Positions 8,882 through 16,284 of a stretch of DNA of 64,000 nucleotides are shown here, in pieces. The position numbers and the translations under genes are program-made. Positions within the stretch are counted from its first letter, which is position 1; each line of letters starts with the position of its first letter. The notes beneath the pieces were generated by a model, which searched no databases, was not told the DNA's origin, and saw nothing but the letters and a program-made list of their open reading frames with translations. This stretch comes from Umezawaea sp049997955 (lineage in GTDB: Bacteria > Actinomycetota > Actinomycetes > Mycobacteriales > Pseudonocardiaceae), in contig JAEBDY010000013.1 of assembly GCA_049997955.1 (NCBI GenBank), positions 124,001 to 188,000 of the forward strand. The letters are read 5' to 3'.

Positions 8882-8888
8882 CGTTGAA

Positions 8889-8923
8889 AGAGGCCAGTGC
8901 TCATTTGAGCGCTGGCCTCTTTT
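8889..8923 (+). terminator. Intrinsic terminator of tRNA-Gly
   Basis: Arms 8889-8903 and 8906-8920 pair over 15 positions with one G-T wobble, followed by TTT. It ends the tRNA transcript before osmC. Confidence 0.85.
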
Positions 8924-9007
8924 CTCATGCCCGTGGCGCAGGTTCCACCCACCGCGATTAGGTTTGGCCCCGTCAGGAAGACACCTCTTCGAGACGGAGC
9001 TTTCAAG

Positions 9008-9433
9008 ATGGCCACCACGCGCAAGGCGACCACGCACTGGGAAGGCAACCTGCTGGAGGGCAAGGGCGCTGTCACGCTGGAGTCGTCCGGCATCGGCACC
9101 TACGACGTCAGCTGGCCCTCCCGCGCCGAGGCCGCCAACGGCAAGACCAGCCCGGAAGAGCTGATCGCCGCGGCGCACTCGTCGTGCTACTCGATGGCGC
9201 TGTCGCACGGTCTCGCGCAGGCGGGCACCCCTCCGACCACGGTCGACACCTCGGCCGAGGTGACCTTCCAGCCCGGCACCGGCATCACCGGCATCCACCT
9301 GACCGTGCGCGCCTCCGTGCCCGGTCTGGACGCCGCCGCCTTCGCCGAAGCCGCTGAGGGCGCGAAGAAGAACTGCCCCGTCAGCCAGGCGCTGGCCGGC
9401 ACGACGATCACGCTCGACGCGACGCTCGTCTGA
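9008..9433 (+). CDS. osmC: OsmC family peroxiredoxin
   Basis: Thiol-dependent hydroperoxide reductase of 141 residues. The two catalytic cysteines are in AAAHSSCYSMALSHGL and AKKNCPVSQALAG; WEGNLLEGKGAVTLES at the N-terminus matches the OsmC subgroup rather than Ohr. The ATG at 9008 follows GGAGC. It stands alone between the tRNA terminator and a divergent-type promoter region, consistent with its own stress-induced transcription. Confidence 0.93.
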   Translation: MATTRKATTHWEGNLLEGKGAVTLESSGIGTYDVSWPSRAEAANGKTSPEELIAAAHSSCYSMALSHGLAQAGTPPTTVDTSAEVTFQPGTGITGIHLTVRASVPGLDAAAFAEAAEGAKKNCPVSQALAGTTITLDATLV

Positions 9434-9493
9434 TTCCCGAACGGGACCGGCTCGGCCGATTCCGGTCGAGCCGGTCCTGGTGGGACGCCGGAT

Positions 9494-9520
9494 TTGACTC
9501 GATTCGATCATCGGGATAGT
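9494..9520 (+). promoter_or_regulatory. Promoter before the Thr-rich protein gene
   Basis: TTGACT at 9494 and GATAGT ending at 9520 form a close housekeeping match with a short 15-base spacer. The expected start site falls at about 9528, next to the GTG at 9529, so the message may be leaderless. Confidence 0.4.
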
Positions 9521-9528
9521 CAAGCCCG

Positions 9529-9927
9529 GTGCAATCGGGGGATCCGGGGAGAGTCGCCGTGGGCGCGTTGGCGGGCGCGGTCCTCGCGGCCCTGTTCACC
9601 GGCGGGCTCGCGCGCCCCGAACCCGAGCCGCTCAGCACGCCGGGTAGCGGCCCGCACGTCGTCGTCGTGACCGGCGGGCAGCAGCCGACGCGGGTGAGGA
9701 CGACGAGCACGACGTCCGGTTCGACCGGTTCCACGACGACTTCGACCCCTACGTCGACCCCTGTGACGACAACGTCGACCACCACCACGACGAAGCCGCC
9801 CGAGCCGACGACGACCACGGTCGTGACGACAACGACGCAGGTCCAGCCGCCCGCGACGACCACCACGACGGTCCCGCGGACGACCACGACCACCCCCAGG
9901 AGACCCTGCGGTCTGCTGTCGTGCTGA
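9529..9927 (+). CDS. Secreted or anchored Thr-rich low-complexity protein
   Basis: Protein of 132 residues: a short N-terminus with one Arg, a hydrophobic signal-like segment (VGALAGAVLAALFTGGLA), then a tail made almost only of Thr, Pro, Ser and Val (about 55-120) and a final CGLLSC. It resembles mucin-like exported linkers and is probably exported. The GTG at 9529 fits the promoter just upstream; an in-frame GTG at 9559 with a GGGGAGAG ribosome site is the alternative start. No enzyme domain is visible. Confidence 0.6.
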   Translation: MQSGDPGRVAVGALAGAVLAALFTGGLARPEPEPLSTPGSGPHVVVVTGGQQPTRVRTTSTTSGSTGSTTTSTPTSTPVTTTSTTTTTKPPEPTTTTVVTTTTQVQPPATTTTTVPRTTTTTPRRPCGLLSC

Positions 9928-9974
9928 TCTCTCCCCCTGGAACTCGACGCGGTGGAGCCGGCAGAATCCAAGTC

Positions 9975-10301
9975 GTGACGTTGAGCCAGGAGCACAAGCA
10001 GTTCACACCCGGTAACGAACCGACGATCAAGTTCCAGAGCGACGCGACGGTCAAGTTCCAACCGGTGGTCCCGCCACCGTTCATCCCGCCAACGCCCCCG
10101 ACGCCCGCACCCGCCCAGCAGGCGGTCGCGGCACCGGCACCCCAAGCGCCCGCACCGGCCCCCGCCGCACCGGCGGCACCGGCACCGGCACCCGCCGCCA
10201 AGGCCCCCACGCCCAAGCCCGCCCCGTACGTGCCGCGCAGCGCGGCCCGCCGCCTGGCCCGCAAGATCCTCGGCCCGACGCTGTTGACGAAGAGGGGCTA
10301 G
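9975..10301 (+). CDS. Pro/Ala-rich protein with duplicated TIKF/TVKF motif
   Basis: Protein of 108 residues of unknown function. Near the N-terminus it carries two copies of one short motif, NEPTIKFQ and DATVKFQP, then about 60 residues of Pro-Ala repeats, and a basic C-terminus (SAARRLARKILGPTLLTKRG). There is no signal peptide or membrane span. The Thr motifs match those in the neighbouring receptor-like and acyltransferase proteins and look like kinase target sites. It overlaps the convergent YiaA/B gene by CTAG. Confidence 0.7.
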   Translation: MTLSQEHKQFTPGNEPTIKFQSDATVKFQPVVPPPFIPPTPPTPAPAQQAVAAPAPQAPAPAPAAPAAPAPAPAAKAPTPKPAPYVPRSAARRLARKILGPTLLTKRG

Positions 10302-10594
10302 AGCGCTTCCACCTTGAACGGGTCGTGCTCGGCCAGCAGCTTCTCCAAGCGGGCCTGGTCGACCCGGCTGGCCAGGTACCCCTCCTCCTGGCGGTCACGG
10401 ATGCACTTGGCGAGCGTGAACGCCGACGTGACGGTGAACAGCAGGCCCAGCGCCAGGAACGCCCGCACCCAGCCGTCCACCGGCAGGTAGGCCACACCCA
10501 GGCCCACCGCGCCGAGTGAGACGACGAACGAGATCACGGCCTGCGCGTAGAACGCCGTCGAGGTCGGCGTGTGCTTCTTCGTCGTGTTAGCCAT
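10298..10594 (-). CDS. YiaA/YiaB two-helix membrane protein
   Basis: Inner-membrane protein of 98 residues in the YiaAB two-helix family (PF05360). Two hydrophobic segments, FYAQAVISFVVSLGAVGLGVA and WVRAFLALGLLFTVTSAF, are followed by KCIRDRQEEGYLASRVDQARLEKLL, as in the family. The ATG at 10594 follows CCAGG. It shares its stop with the convergent gene (CTAG). The role is unknown. Confidence 0.88.
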   Translation of the reverse strand: MANTTKKHTPTSTAFYAQAVISFVVSLGAVGLGVAYLPVDGWVRAFLALGLLFTVTSAFTLAKCIRDRQEEGYLASRVDQARLEKLLAEHDPFKVEAL

Positions 10595-10629
10595 ACCTGG
10601 AATTCTGCGATCGCCGCAGGTCCGGTGTC

Positions 10630-10647
10630 TTGAGTACCGCTACTCAA
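10630..10647. promoter_or_regulatory. Perfect palindrome upstream of YiaA/B gene
   Basis: TTGAGTA-CCGC-TACTCAA is a perfect 7+4+7 palindrome 36 bases before the YiaA/B start. It sits where a -35 box or an operator would be. The rest of the 316-base gap (10595-10910) holds no gene; TAGGCT near 10813 may be a -10 for the next gene. Confidence 0.45.
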
Positions 10648-10910
10648 CTTCCGCGGCGCGCGTGCCGCGTCGACGAGTCCGGTCCCGAACCGGACCGTGG
10701 GCCCACCGCACGGACCGGGCGCTGGACGTGGTGCCGAAGTCGTGCGGTAGCGACCCATCTCACCTGCGGATTTGCCCGACCGGCTGATCGGTGCGCGGCT
10801 GGTCGGTCAAGATAGGCTCGGCTGGCCTGGCCACTGGTACCGACTCGTTCCCAACGGCCGCCACACGGACGCCCGTGTACTCACGGACAGATCGCCGAGA
10901 GGGATTTCAG

Positions 10911-11987
10911 ATGGGCTGGCAGGAAGAGCTGAGCGCTCTGGACGAGGCGCTGGCCGCCGGGCGGATCACCGCGGACCAGCACCGGTCGCGTCGTGACGAG
11001 CTGCTCGCCGCGGCGTCCGGCGGTGGGCCCGCGCCCCTGCGGTGGCGGGCGGACCAGCCCGCCGACCCCGAGGCGACCGGGATCATCGACACGAGCCAGT
11101 TCGCCGACCCGGAGAAGACGCAGAAGGTGCGCCCGGTCGGTTTCCCGGTTCCCACCCAGCAGCCGCAGTTCCCGCAGCAGCAACAGTTCGGCCAGGCTCC
11201 GCGGCGCGCGGCCGCGCCGTGGGAGGACCAGGGTCCCGCCGTTCCGCCGAGCACACCGGGTGTGCACGGCCCGGAGGTGTTCGACTCCGGCGGCGGCAAG
11301 AGCCCGAGGGTCGGCATCTACGTGCTGATCGGGGTGCTGGCGTTCGTCGTGATCGGCGGCGGCGTCTTCTGGTTCGGCCTCAGCGGCGGAATGGGCACCG
11401 AGTCGGCCGATCCGCCCCCCGCGGTCGCGGCCACCACCACCGCGCCGGAGACGTCAGCGCCCGAGACGTCCGCACCGCCGAACACACCGAGCACCCCGAG
11501 CGCCGCCCCGCAGTCGGGTCTGGCAGCGGTTCCCGACCCACCGGGCAACGCGAACCCGAAGAACGGCGAGTACACGTTGGCCGGCGCCAAGGAGGCGCAG
11601 ATCGTCACCGAGGGCGACGTGAAGGCACTGGAGGACGCGGGCGTCGAGAAGGTCTTCGACAAGTCGAGCGGTGACGGCGAGCTGTCGTTCGCCATCGCGG
11701 TGTACGTCGCCAGGGACGAGGAATCGGCCAAGAAGCTGACCGCCGCGCTGGTGGAGAACAGGGCAACCCCCGGAACGTCCACTGTGGACTTCAGCGACGT
11801 GCCGAAGACGGTGACGACGACGAAACTCCCGTCCTCCAACCAGTTCCTGTACCGCGGTATCTACACGTCGGGCAAGATGACGGTGCGCCTCGCGACGGCG
11901 GGCCCCAGCACGGTGCCGGACCAGGACGTGGGCACGAGGTTCTCCGAGTTCCTGCGCAAGGCGCTCGGAGCGATCCGCGCCGACTGA
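10911..11987 (+). CDS. Receptor-like single-span protein A (WQE family)
   Basis: First of three paralogues in this island, 358 residues. Residues 1-35 form a helical hairpin, GWQEELSALDEALAAGRIT, ending RRDELLAA, which recalls SHOCT-like modules. A disordered Pro/Gln linker follows and carries DPEKTQKV (T70). GPEVFD at about 120 precedes the span at 135-156. The outer part is a Thr/Ser/Pro stalk and a domain of about 140 residues (240-358). ATG at 10911 follows GAGAGGG. The topology (cytoplasmic N-terminus, outer sensor domain) suggests an envelope sensor or scaffold; the function is unknown. Confidence 0.8.
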   Translation: MGWQEELSALDEALAAGRITADQHRSRRDELLAAASGGGPAPLRWRADQPADPEATGIIDTSQFADPEKTQKVRPVGFPVPTQQPQFPQQQQFGQAPRRAAAPWEDQGPAVPPSTPGVHGPEVFDSGGGKSPRVGIYVLIGVLAFVVIGGGVFWFGLSGGMGTESADPPPAVAATTTAPETSAPETSAPPNTPSTPSAAPQSGLAAVPDPPGNANPKNGEYTLAGAKEAQIVTEGDVKALEDAGVEKVFDKSSGDGELSFAIAVYVARDEESAKKLTAALVENRATPGTSTVDFSDVPKTVTTTKLPSSNQFLYRGIYTSGKMTVRLATAGPSTVPDQDVGTRFSEFLRKALGAIRAD

Positions 11988-12105
11988 GGTCCGGCTCGAC
12001 CGCCCGGTGGCGCCACGGCGGAGCCGAGCGATCTTGCACACCGTGTTCGGGCAGGATGGGTCAGCCTGTTCGGGCAAGTCGAGCGACACGTGAGGTAACT
12101 GGGCG

Positions 12106-12939
12106 ATGGACTGGCAGGAGACGCTGCGGGAACTCGACGCGCGACTGGCAGGTGGTCACGTCACCCGCTCCGAGTACATCAAGCAGCGCGACCAGGTCCT
12201 CGCACAGGCCGCGGGCTCCGCCGCCCCCTCGCTGGATCCGGACCGCACCCAGCGCGTGCACGTGGAGGAGCCCGCGCCGATCTTCACGCCGGTGCCGCGC
12301 GTCGCCGCGCTGGACGGCGTCGCGGTGTTCGCCAACTCGCGCAAGCCGAGGCGCAGGGCTCCCGCCATCGTCGCGGTCCTCGTGATCGCCGCGCTCGCCG
12401 TGAGCACGTGGTGGTTCACCCGCGACTCGACCTCCGCCGCGGACACCAAGGCCACCGCCGCCACCGCGTCCACCTCAGCCTCCGCGTCGACCCCGCCCGC
12501 GGTTCCGGCCCTGCCGGGGGCCGCGGGCCGCACCGACCCCGAGATGGACCTCATCAGCGCCGTCGACCTGAAGCTGCTCTCACCGCAGGAAGCGGGTCTG
12601 CTCAACGACAGCGGCGTCGACCGCTTCCACTTCGCCACGTCCACCGAGCTCGCCACGTCCTACGCGCTGATCGTCGTCCCGACGCCCTCGGCGCGCGAGG
12701 CCGCGCAGGTCGCCAACGGGCTGAACGACCAGTTGCGCACCGCGGGCTTCACCAGCACCCCCGAGGGCCGGTTACTCCTGTCCACGCCCGAGAAAGCGGT
12801 GCTGCGCCTCGTCTACACGTCCGGCGACAAGGTGGTGCGCGTCGGCGTCGCGCAGGGCCCGAACCCGGACGTGGCGCAGTTGGCGAAGGACCTCACCGCC
12901 GTGCTGGCCACCGTCCAGGGCGCCCTGCCGAGCCGGTGA
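12106..12939 (+). CDS. Receptor-like single-span protein B (WQE family)
   Basis: Second paralogue, 277 residues. The N-terminal hairpin DWQETLRELDARLAGGHVT ends QRDQVLAQ; T48 lies in DPDRTQRVHVEE. The membrane span is at about 86-105, then a Ser/Thr linker and an outer domain containing SGVDRFHFATSTELATSYAL and LVYTSGDKVVRVGVAQG. It lacks the GPEVFD motif of A and C. An in-frame TTA codon sits at 12772, which is rare in such genomes. ATG at 12106 follows GAGGTAA. The stop is directly adjacent to the convergent acyltransferase stop. Confidence 0.8.
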   Translation: MDWQETLRELDARLAGGHVTRSEYIKQRDQVLAQAAGSAAPSLDPDRTQRVHVEEPAPIFTPVPRVAALDGVAVFANSRKPRRRAPAIVAVLVIAALAVSTWWFTRDSTSAADTKATAATASTSASASTPPAVPALPGAAGRTDPEMDLISAVDLKLLSPQEAGLLNDSGVDRFHFATSTELATSYALIVVPTPSAREAAQVANGLNDQLRTAGFTSTPEGRLLLSTPEKAVLRLVYTSGDKVVRVGVAQGPNPDVAQLAKDLTAVLATVQGALPSR

Positions 12940-14115
12940 TCAGGCCCTGATCCGCTCGAACTCGACCGTGGGCGCCTCGAACTGGACGGTGGGCGCTTCG
13001 AACTGGACGGTGGGCGCCGAGTGGGACGGCGGCTTCGGCTTGCGCCGCAACAAGATCTTCCGCAACCGCATCGCGGGGCTCTCGACGAGGTGCCACGACA
13101 GCAGCCCCAGGCCGAAGGCGACGGGCACCGACACCAGCGCGATCACCAAGGCGGACTCGGCGCCCAGCCACACCACGAGCTGTTCGGTCGGGAACCCGTA
13201 GAGGTAGACGCCGTAGCTCGCCATCGTCAGCGCGGGCGGCAGCCACAGCTTGCGCGGCAGCAGCGTCCCGATCGCCAGGGCGAGGTACGGCACCGTCACC
13301 AGCCGCGTCACCTCGCCCATCGGCGACGCGTACATGACCAGCTCCACGCCGACGGCCACCGCGACCCCGGCCCACGAGTACCGGATCTTCTCGCGGTACA
13401 GGTGGGCGAGCATCCCCGCGCAGTACATGGCCAGGTACTGCACCAGGGGCAGCGCCGGCACCAGCAGCAGCACCTCCGGCAGGTCCACCTGCCCGGTCAT
13501 CATCCGCTGGAACACCACGGCCAGCGCCAGCGCGGCCACGAGCACGATCCACCGCCGCCGCACCGCGCCCACGAGTCCGAACACCGCGATCAGCAGGTAC
13601 CCGAGCACCTCGATCGGCAGGCTCCACAACGAACCGTTGACCGCGTTCGGATAGGGATTTTCGGTGAACACCCCCGGAAGCGCGTACCGCTGCGGGAAGA
13701 TCAGCGCGTTGTCGTGGAGGTAGCTCCACGTCGCCGGGTGTTCGAAGTACGCACCGGTGGAAAGCGTTGTCAGGACAGGCCCGAGCACCAGGGCGCACAG
13801 CACCAGCATGACCACGAGGCCCGGCATGATGCGCAACGCGCGCTTGACGAAGTACCGCCACAGGTGGGGATCGCGCTCCCAGCTGCGGATCACCTGGTAC
13901 CCGCTCATGGCCATGAACATGGAGACCGCGACCGCGCCGAGGTCGACGCCGGACCAGGTGGGCAGGACCGAGCCTCCGGACTTGGTCAACGGGGCCGTGT
14001 GGTCGATGATGATGCAGAACGCCGCGAACAGCCGAAGGGTCCCGAAACCGTCCGTGGCCCGCTTGCGGTCGTTCGGCGCACTGCCGTCGGGACGTCGATT
14101 ACCCCAGATGCCCAC
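12940..14115 (-). CDS. Acyltransferase-3 (OafA-like) with triple Thr-motif tail
   Basis: Polytopic acyltransferase of 391 residues that acylates surface sugars with acyl groups delivered across the membrane. The family signature appears at the start: FGTLRLFAAFCIIIDHTAPL, with Arg and the Asp-His pair, then about ten membrane segments to residue 360. The C-terminal cytoplasmic tail holds three tandem copies, APTVQFE, APTVQFE and APTVEFE, encoded by near-identical DNA at 12960-13018. The GTG at 14115 is chosen for GGAGGAGG five bases upstream; the longer frame to 14196 runs into the divergent gene's promoter. It probably modifies a glycan made by the adjacent glycosyltransferases. Confidence 0.9.
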   Translation of the reverse strand: MGIWGNRRPDGSAPNDRKRATDGFGTLRLFAAFCIIIDHTAPLTKSGGSVLPTWSGVDLGAVAVSMFMAMSGYQVIRSWERDPHLWRYFVKRALRIMPGLVVMLVLCALVLGPVLTTLSTGAYFEHPATWSYLHDNALIFPQRYALPGVFTENPYPNAVNGSLWSLPIEVLGYLLIAVFGLVGAVRRRWIVLVAALALAVVFQRMMTGQVDLPEVLLLVPALPLVQYLAMYCAGMLAHLYREKIRYSWAGVAVAVGVELVMYASPMGEVTRLVTVPYLALAIGTLLPRKLWLPPALTMASYGVYLYGFPTEQLVVWLGAESALVIALVSVPVAFGLGLLSWHLVESPAMRLRKILLRRKPKPPSHSAPTVQFEAPTVQFEAPTVEFERIRA

Positions 14116-14228
14116 CGAGGCCTCCTCCCGCCGACCCGCGGTCAGCGGACCGTAGGATAGGCGAACCGCGAGGGCCGGGGGTTTTTCCGTGCGCACGTGC
14201 AGAGATTGACCACGTAGGGAGGATCGCG

Positions 14229-15374
14229 GTGACCTGGCAGGAACAACTCCGACAGCTCGATGCGGCGTTCGCCGCGGGGAAGGTTTCGGCAGACGTCTAC
14301 CGGCGTCAACGCGACGAGTTGCTCTCCACGGCGCAGAGCGGCCAAGCCACCACGCCCCAGACCGGACCGGACTCCAACCCGTTCCCGGCGCCGTTCAAGT
14401 GGAGCCCCCAGCAACCCCAGCCGCAGCAGCAGCCGCCGCCCTCCTCGGAGTCGACGCAGTTCATCAAGCCCGTCGGCACGCCGAGCGAGTCCGACCGCAC
14501 CCAGGTCGTGCCCACCACCGGTGACGCGGCCGAGCGGACGCAGGTCGTGTCGGACGCCGACCGCACCCAGGTCGTGCGCGGCCAGCAGCAGCAGGGCGCG
14601 CCGTGGCAGGCCCAGCAGGGCACCGGCACCCCGTGGGGCGGCGACCAGAGCGCCTACTCCCCGCCGTGGGCGGGCGGAGACCCCGAGCAGCAGCAGTGGA
14701 GCGGGTTCAACACCCAGGGCCCCGAGGTGTTCGACGAGAGCGGCAAGGGCAAGGGCAAGGTGTTCGCGATCGTCGGCGTGGTCGTCGTCGTCCTCGCCAT
14801 CGCCGCGGGCCTCTACTTCTTCGTCTTCAAGCCGAACGGCGGCCAGACCGTCGCGAGCCCGTCGTCGTCCTCTTCGGCCGCTCCGACGACCACCACGAAG
14901 CCGAAGCCCAGTCCTTTCGGCACGCTGGTCGTCCCCGAGGGCCGCTACGCGGGCCCCAAGACCTACACCCCGGACGAGCTGACGTCCGCCAAGCCGCTGC
15001 CGACGCCGGACCTGCTGGTGCTCAAGCAGGAAGCCGCCACCGAGGCGCGGTCGGTGATCGTGGTGGAGAGCGAGATCACCACGAGCCTGTGGGCGTTCAA
15101 GTCCCCCGCCCCCGCCAAGCTCCAGGAGGCGATGGACACCGACCAGAAGCGCTTCGCGTTCATCGAGGACCCGTCGTCCAAGCAGGGCACCGTCGTGCCG
15201 TTCAAGTCGGTGCAGACCAGTGGTGAGAAGTCCATCACGGTCTTCCGGGCGCACTACGTCGCGGGCGGCGAGGTCATCCGGGTCGAGGTGTTCGGCGTCG
15301 ACGAGGCGGGCACCAAGAAGCGCTTCGACGCCGTGTTCGCCGAGCAGCTCAAGCACACGGCTCCGGCGAAATGA
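14229..15374 (+). CDS. Receptor-like single-span protein C (WQE family)
   Basis: Third paralogue, 381 residues. N-terminal hairpin TWQEQLRQLDAAFAAGKVS ends QRDELLST. The cytoplasmic Gln/Pro linker has three perfect RTQVV repeats with acidic residues before them (T91, T104, T113) and a related STQFI at T76. GPEVFD at about 164 precedes the span at 178-200. The outer domain of about 140 residues ends LKHTAPAK. GTG at 14229 follows GGGAGGATCG. The stop overlaps the glycosyltransferase start (ATGA), so this sensor-like protein is translated with two glycosyltransferases. Confidence 0.82.
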   Translation: MTWQEQLRQLDAAFAAGKVSADVYRRQRDELLSTAQSGQATTPQTGPDSNPFPAPFKWSPQQPQPQQQPPPSSESTQFIKPVGTPSESDRTQVVPTTGDAAERTQVVSDADRTQVVRGQQQQGAPWQAQQGTGTPWGGDQSAYSPPWAGGDPEQQQWSGFNTQGPEVFDESGKGKGKVFAIVGVVVVVLAIAAGLYFFVFKPNGGQTVASPSSSSSAAPTTTTKPKPSPFGTLVVPEGRYAGPKTYTPDELTSAKPLPTPDLLVLKQEAATEARSVIVVESEITTSLWAFKSPAPAKLQEAMDTDQKRFAFIEDPSSKQGTVVPFKSVQTSGEKSITVFRAHYVAGGEVIRVEVFGVDEAGTKKRFDAVFAEQLKHTAPAK

Positions 15375-16273
15375 GTTCTCCCCACTCCGTGCGGGTCGCG
15401 GTCGTGCTCTACGAGAACCCGCTCGCCGAGGTGTGGCGGTGCGTCCGTGCGCTCAACCGCACGGCCCAGCTCGCGCTGGACTCCACCGAGATCGGGCTGA
15501 ACGCGGTGGCCATCTCCATCGGCGACTGCTCGGACGTGCCGGTGATCAGCGAGGGCGACCTGCGGGAGCTGCGCGCGGGCGCCGACCCGCGCGTCACGCT
15601 GGAGTACAGGTGGTTCAACGCGAACCTCGGCCATAGCGCGGGCTCGAACGCGCTGGCCGAGGGCGCCACCGAGGACGCGGTGCTCTTCCTCAACCCGGAC
15701 AGCTACGTCGCGCCGACGCTGCTGCGGCACCTGGTGGAGGCGCTGCGCGACCCGGAGGTGGTCGCCGCCGACGGCCGCCAGATCCCGTGCGAGCACCCGA
15801 AGTACTTCGACCCGCGGCTGGGTGACCAGAGCTGGGCCAGCGGCGCGTGCCTCGTGGTGCGCACCGCGGACTTCCACGCCGTGGGCGGGTTCGACGCGCG
15901 CTGGTTCCCGTCCTACGTCAACGACGTGGACCTGAGCTGGCGGCTGCGGATGCGCGGCACGCGGGTGGTGCACCAGCCGAGGGCGGTGCTGTTCCACGAC
16001 AAGCGGCTGGACAGCACGGCGGGGGTGCGCACGACGGCGATCGAGCCGTACGAGGGCATCCTCGGCAGGCTGATGCTGGCGACCAGGTTCGACCGGCCCG
16101 ACATCGTCACCGAGACCGTCGAGGTGCTGGAGGTCCACGGCAGCGACGAGCAGCGCCGCGCGCTGGAGGAGTACGAGCGCAGGCACTCCGGGGGCGACCT
16201 GCCCCCCGTGCTGCCCGACGCCGCTTCGGTGGCCGACTTCATCAACGGCGAGTACGGCCGCCGCCGATTCTGA
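15371..16273 (+). CDS. GT2-family glycosyltransferase (rhamnosyltransferase-like)
   Basis: Cytoplasmic glycosyltransferase of 300 residues with a GT-A fold. Visible features are RVAVVLYENPLAEV at the start, NANLGHSAGSNALAEGA, the nucleotide-binding NPDSY motif, GACLVVRTADFHAVGGFD and the DVDLSWRLRMRG catalytic region. These match GT2 enzymes that build rhamnose-containing surface polysaccharides. The start overlaps gene C and a methyltransferase-glycosyltransferase gene follows 11 bases later, so the three form one operon. Confidence 0.9.
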   Translation: MSSPHSVRVAVVLYENPLAEVWRCVRALNRTAQLALDSTEIGLNAVAISIGDCSDVPVISEGDLRELRAGADPRVTLEYRWFNANLGHSAGSNALAEGATEDAVLFLNPDSYVAPTLLRHLVEALRDPEVVAADGRQIPCEHPKYFDPRLGDQSWASGACLVVRTADFHAVGGFDARWFPSYVNDVDLSWRLRMRGTRVVHQPRAVLFHDKRLDSTAGVRTTAIEPYEGILGRLMLATRFDRPDIVTETVEVLEVHGSDEQRRALEEYERRHSGGDLPPVLPDAASVADFINGEYGRRRF

Positions 16274-16284
16274 GGGATGCACCC

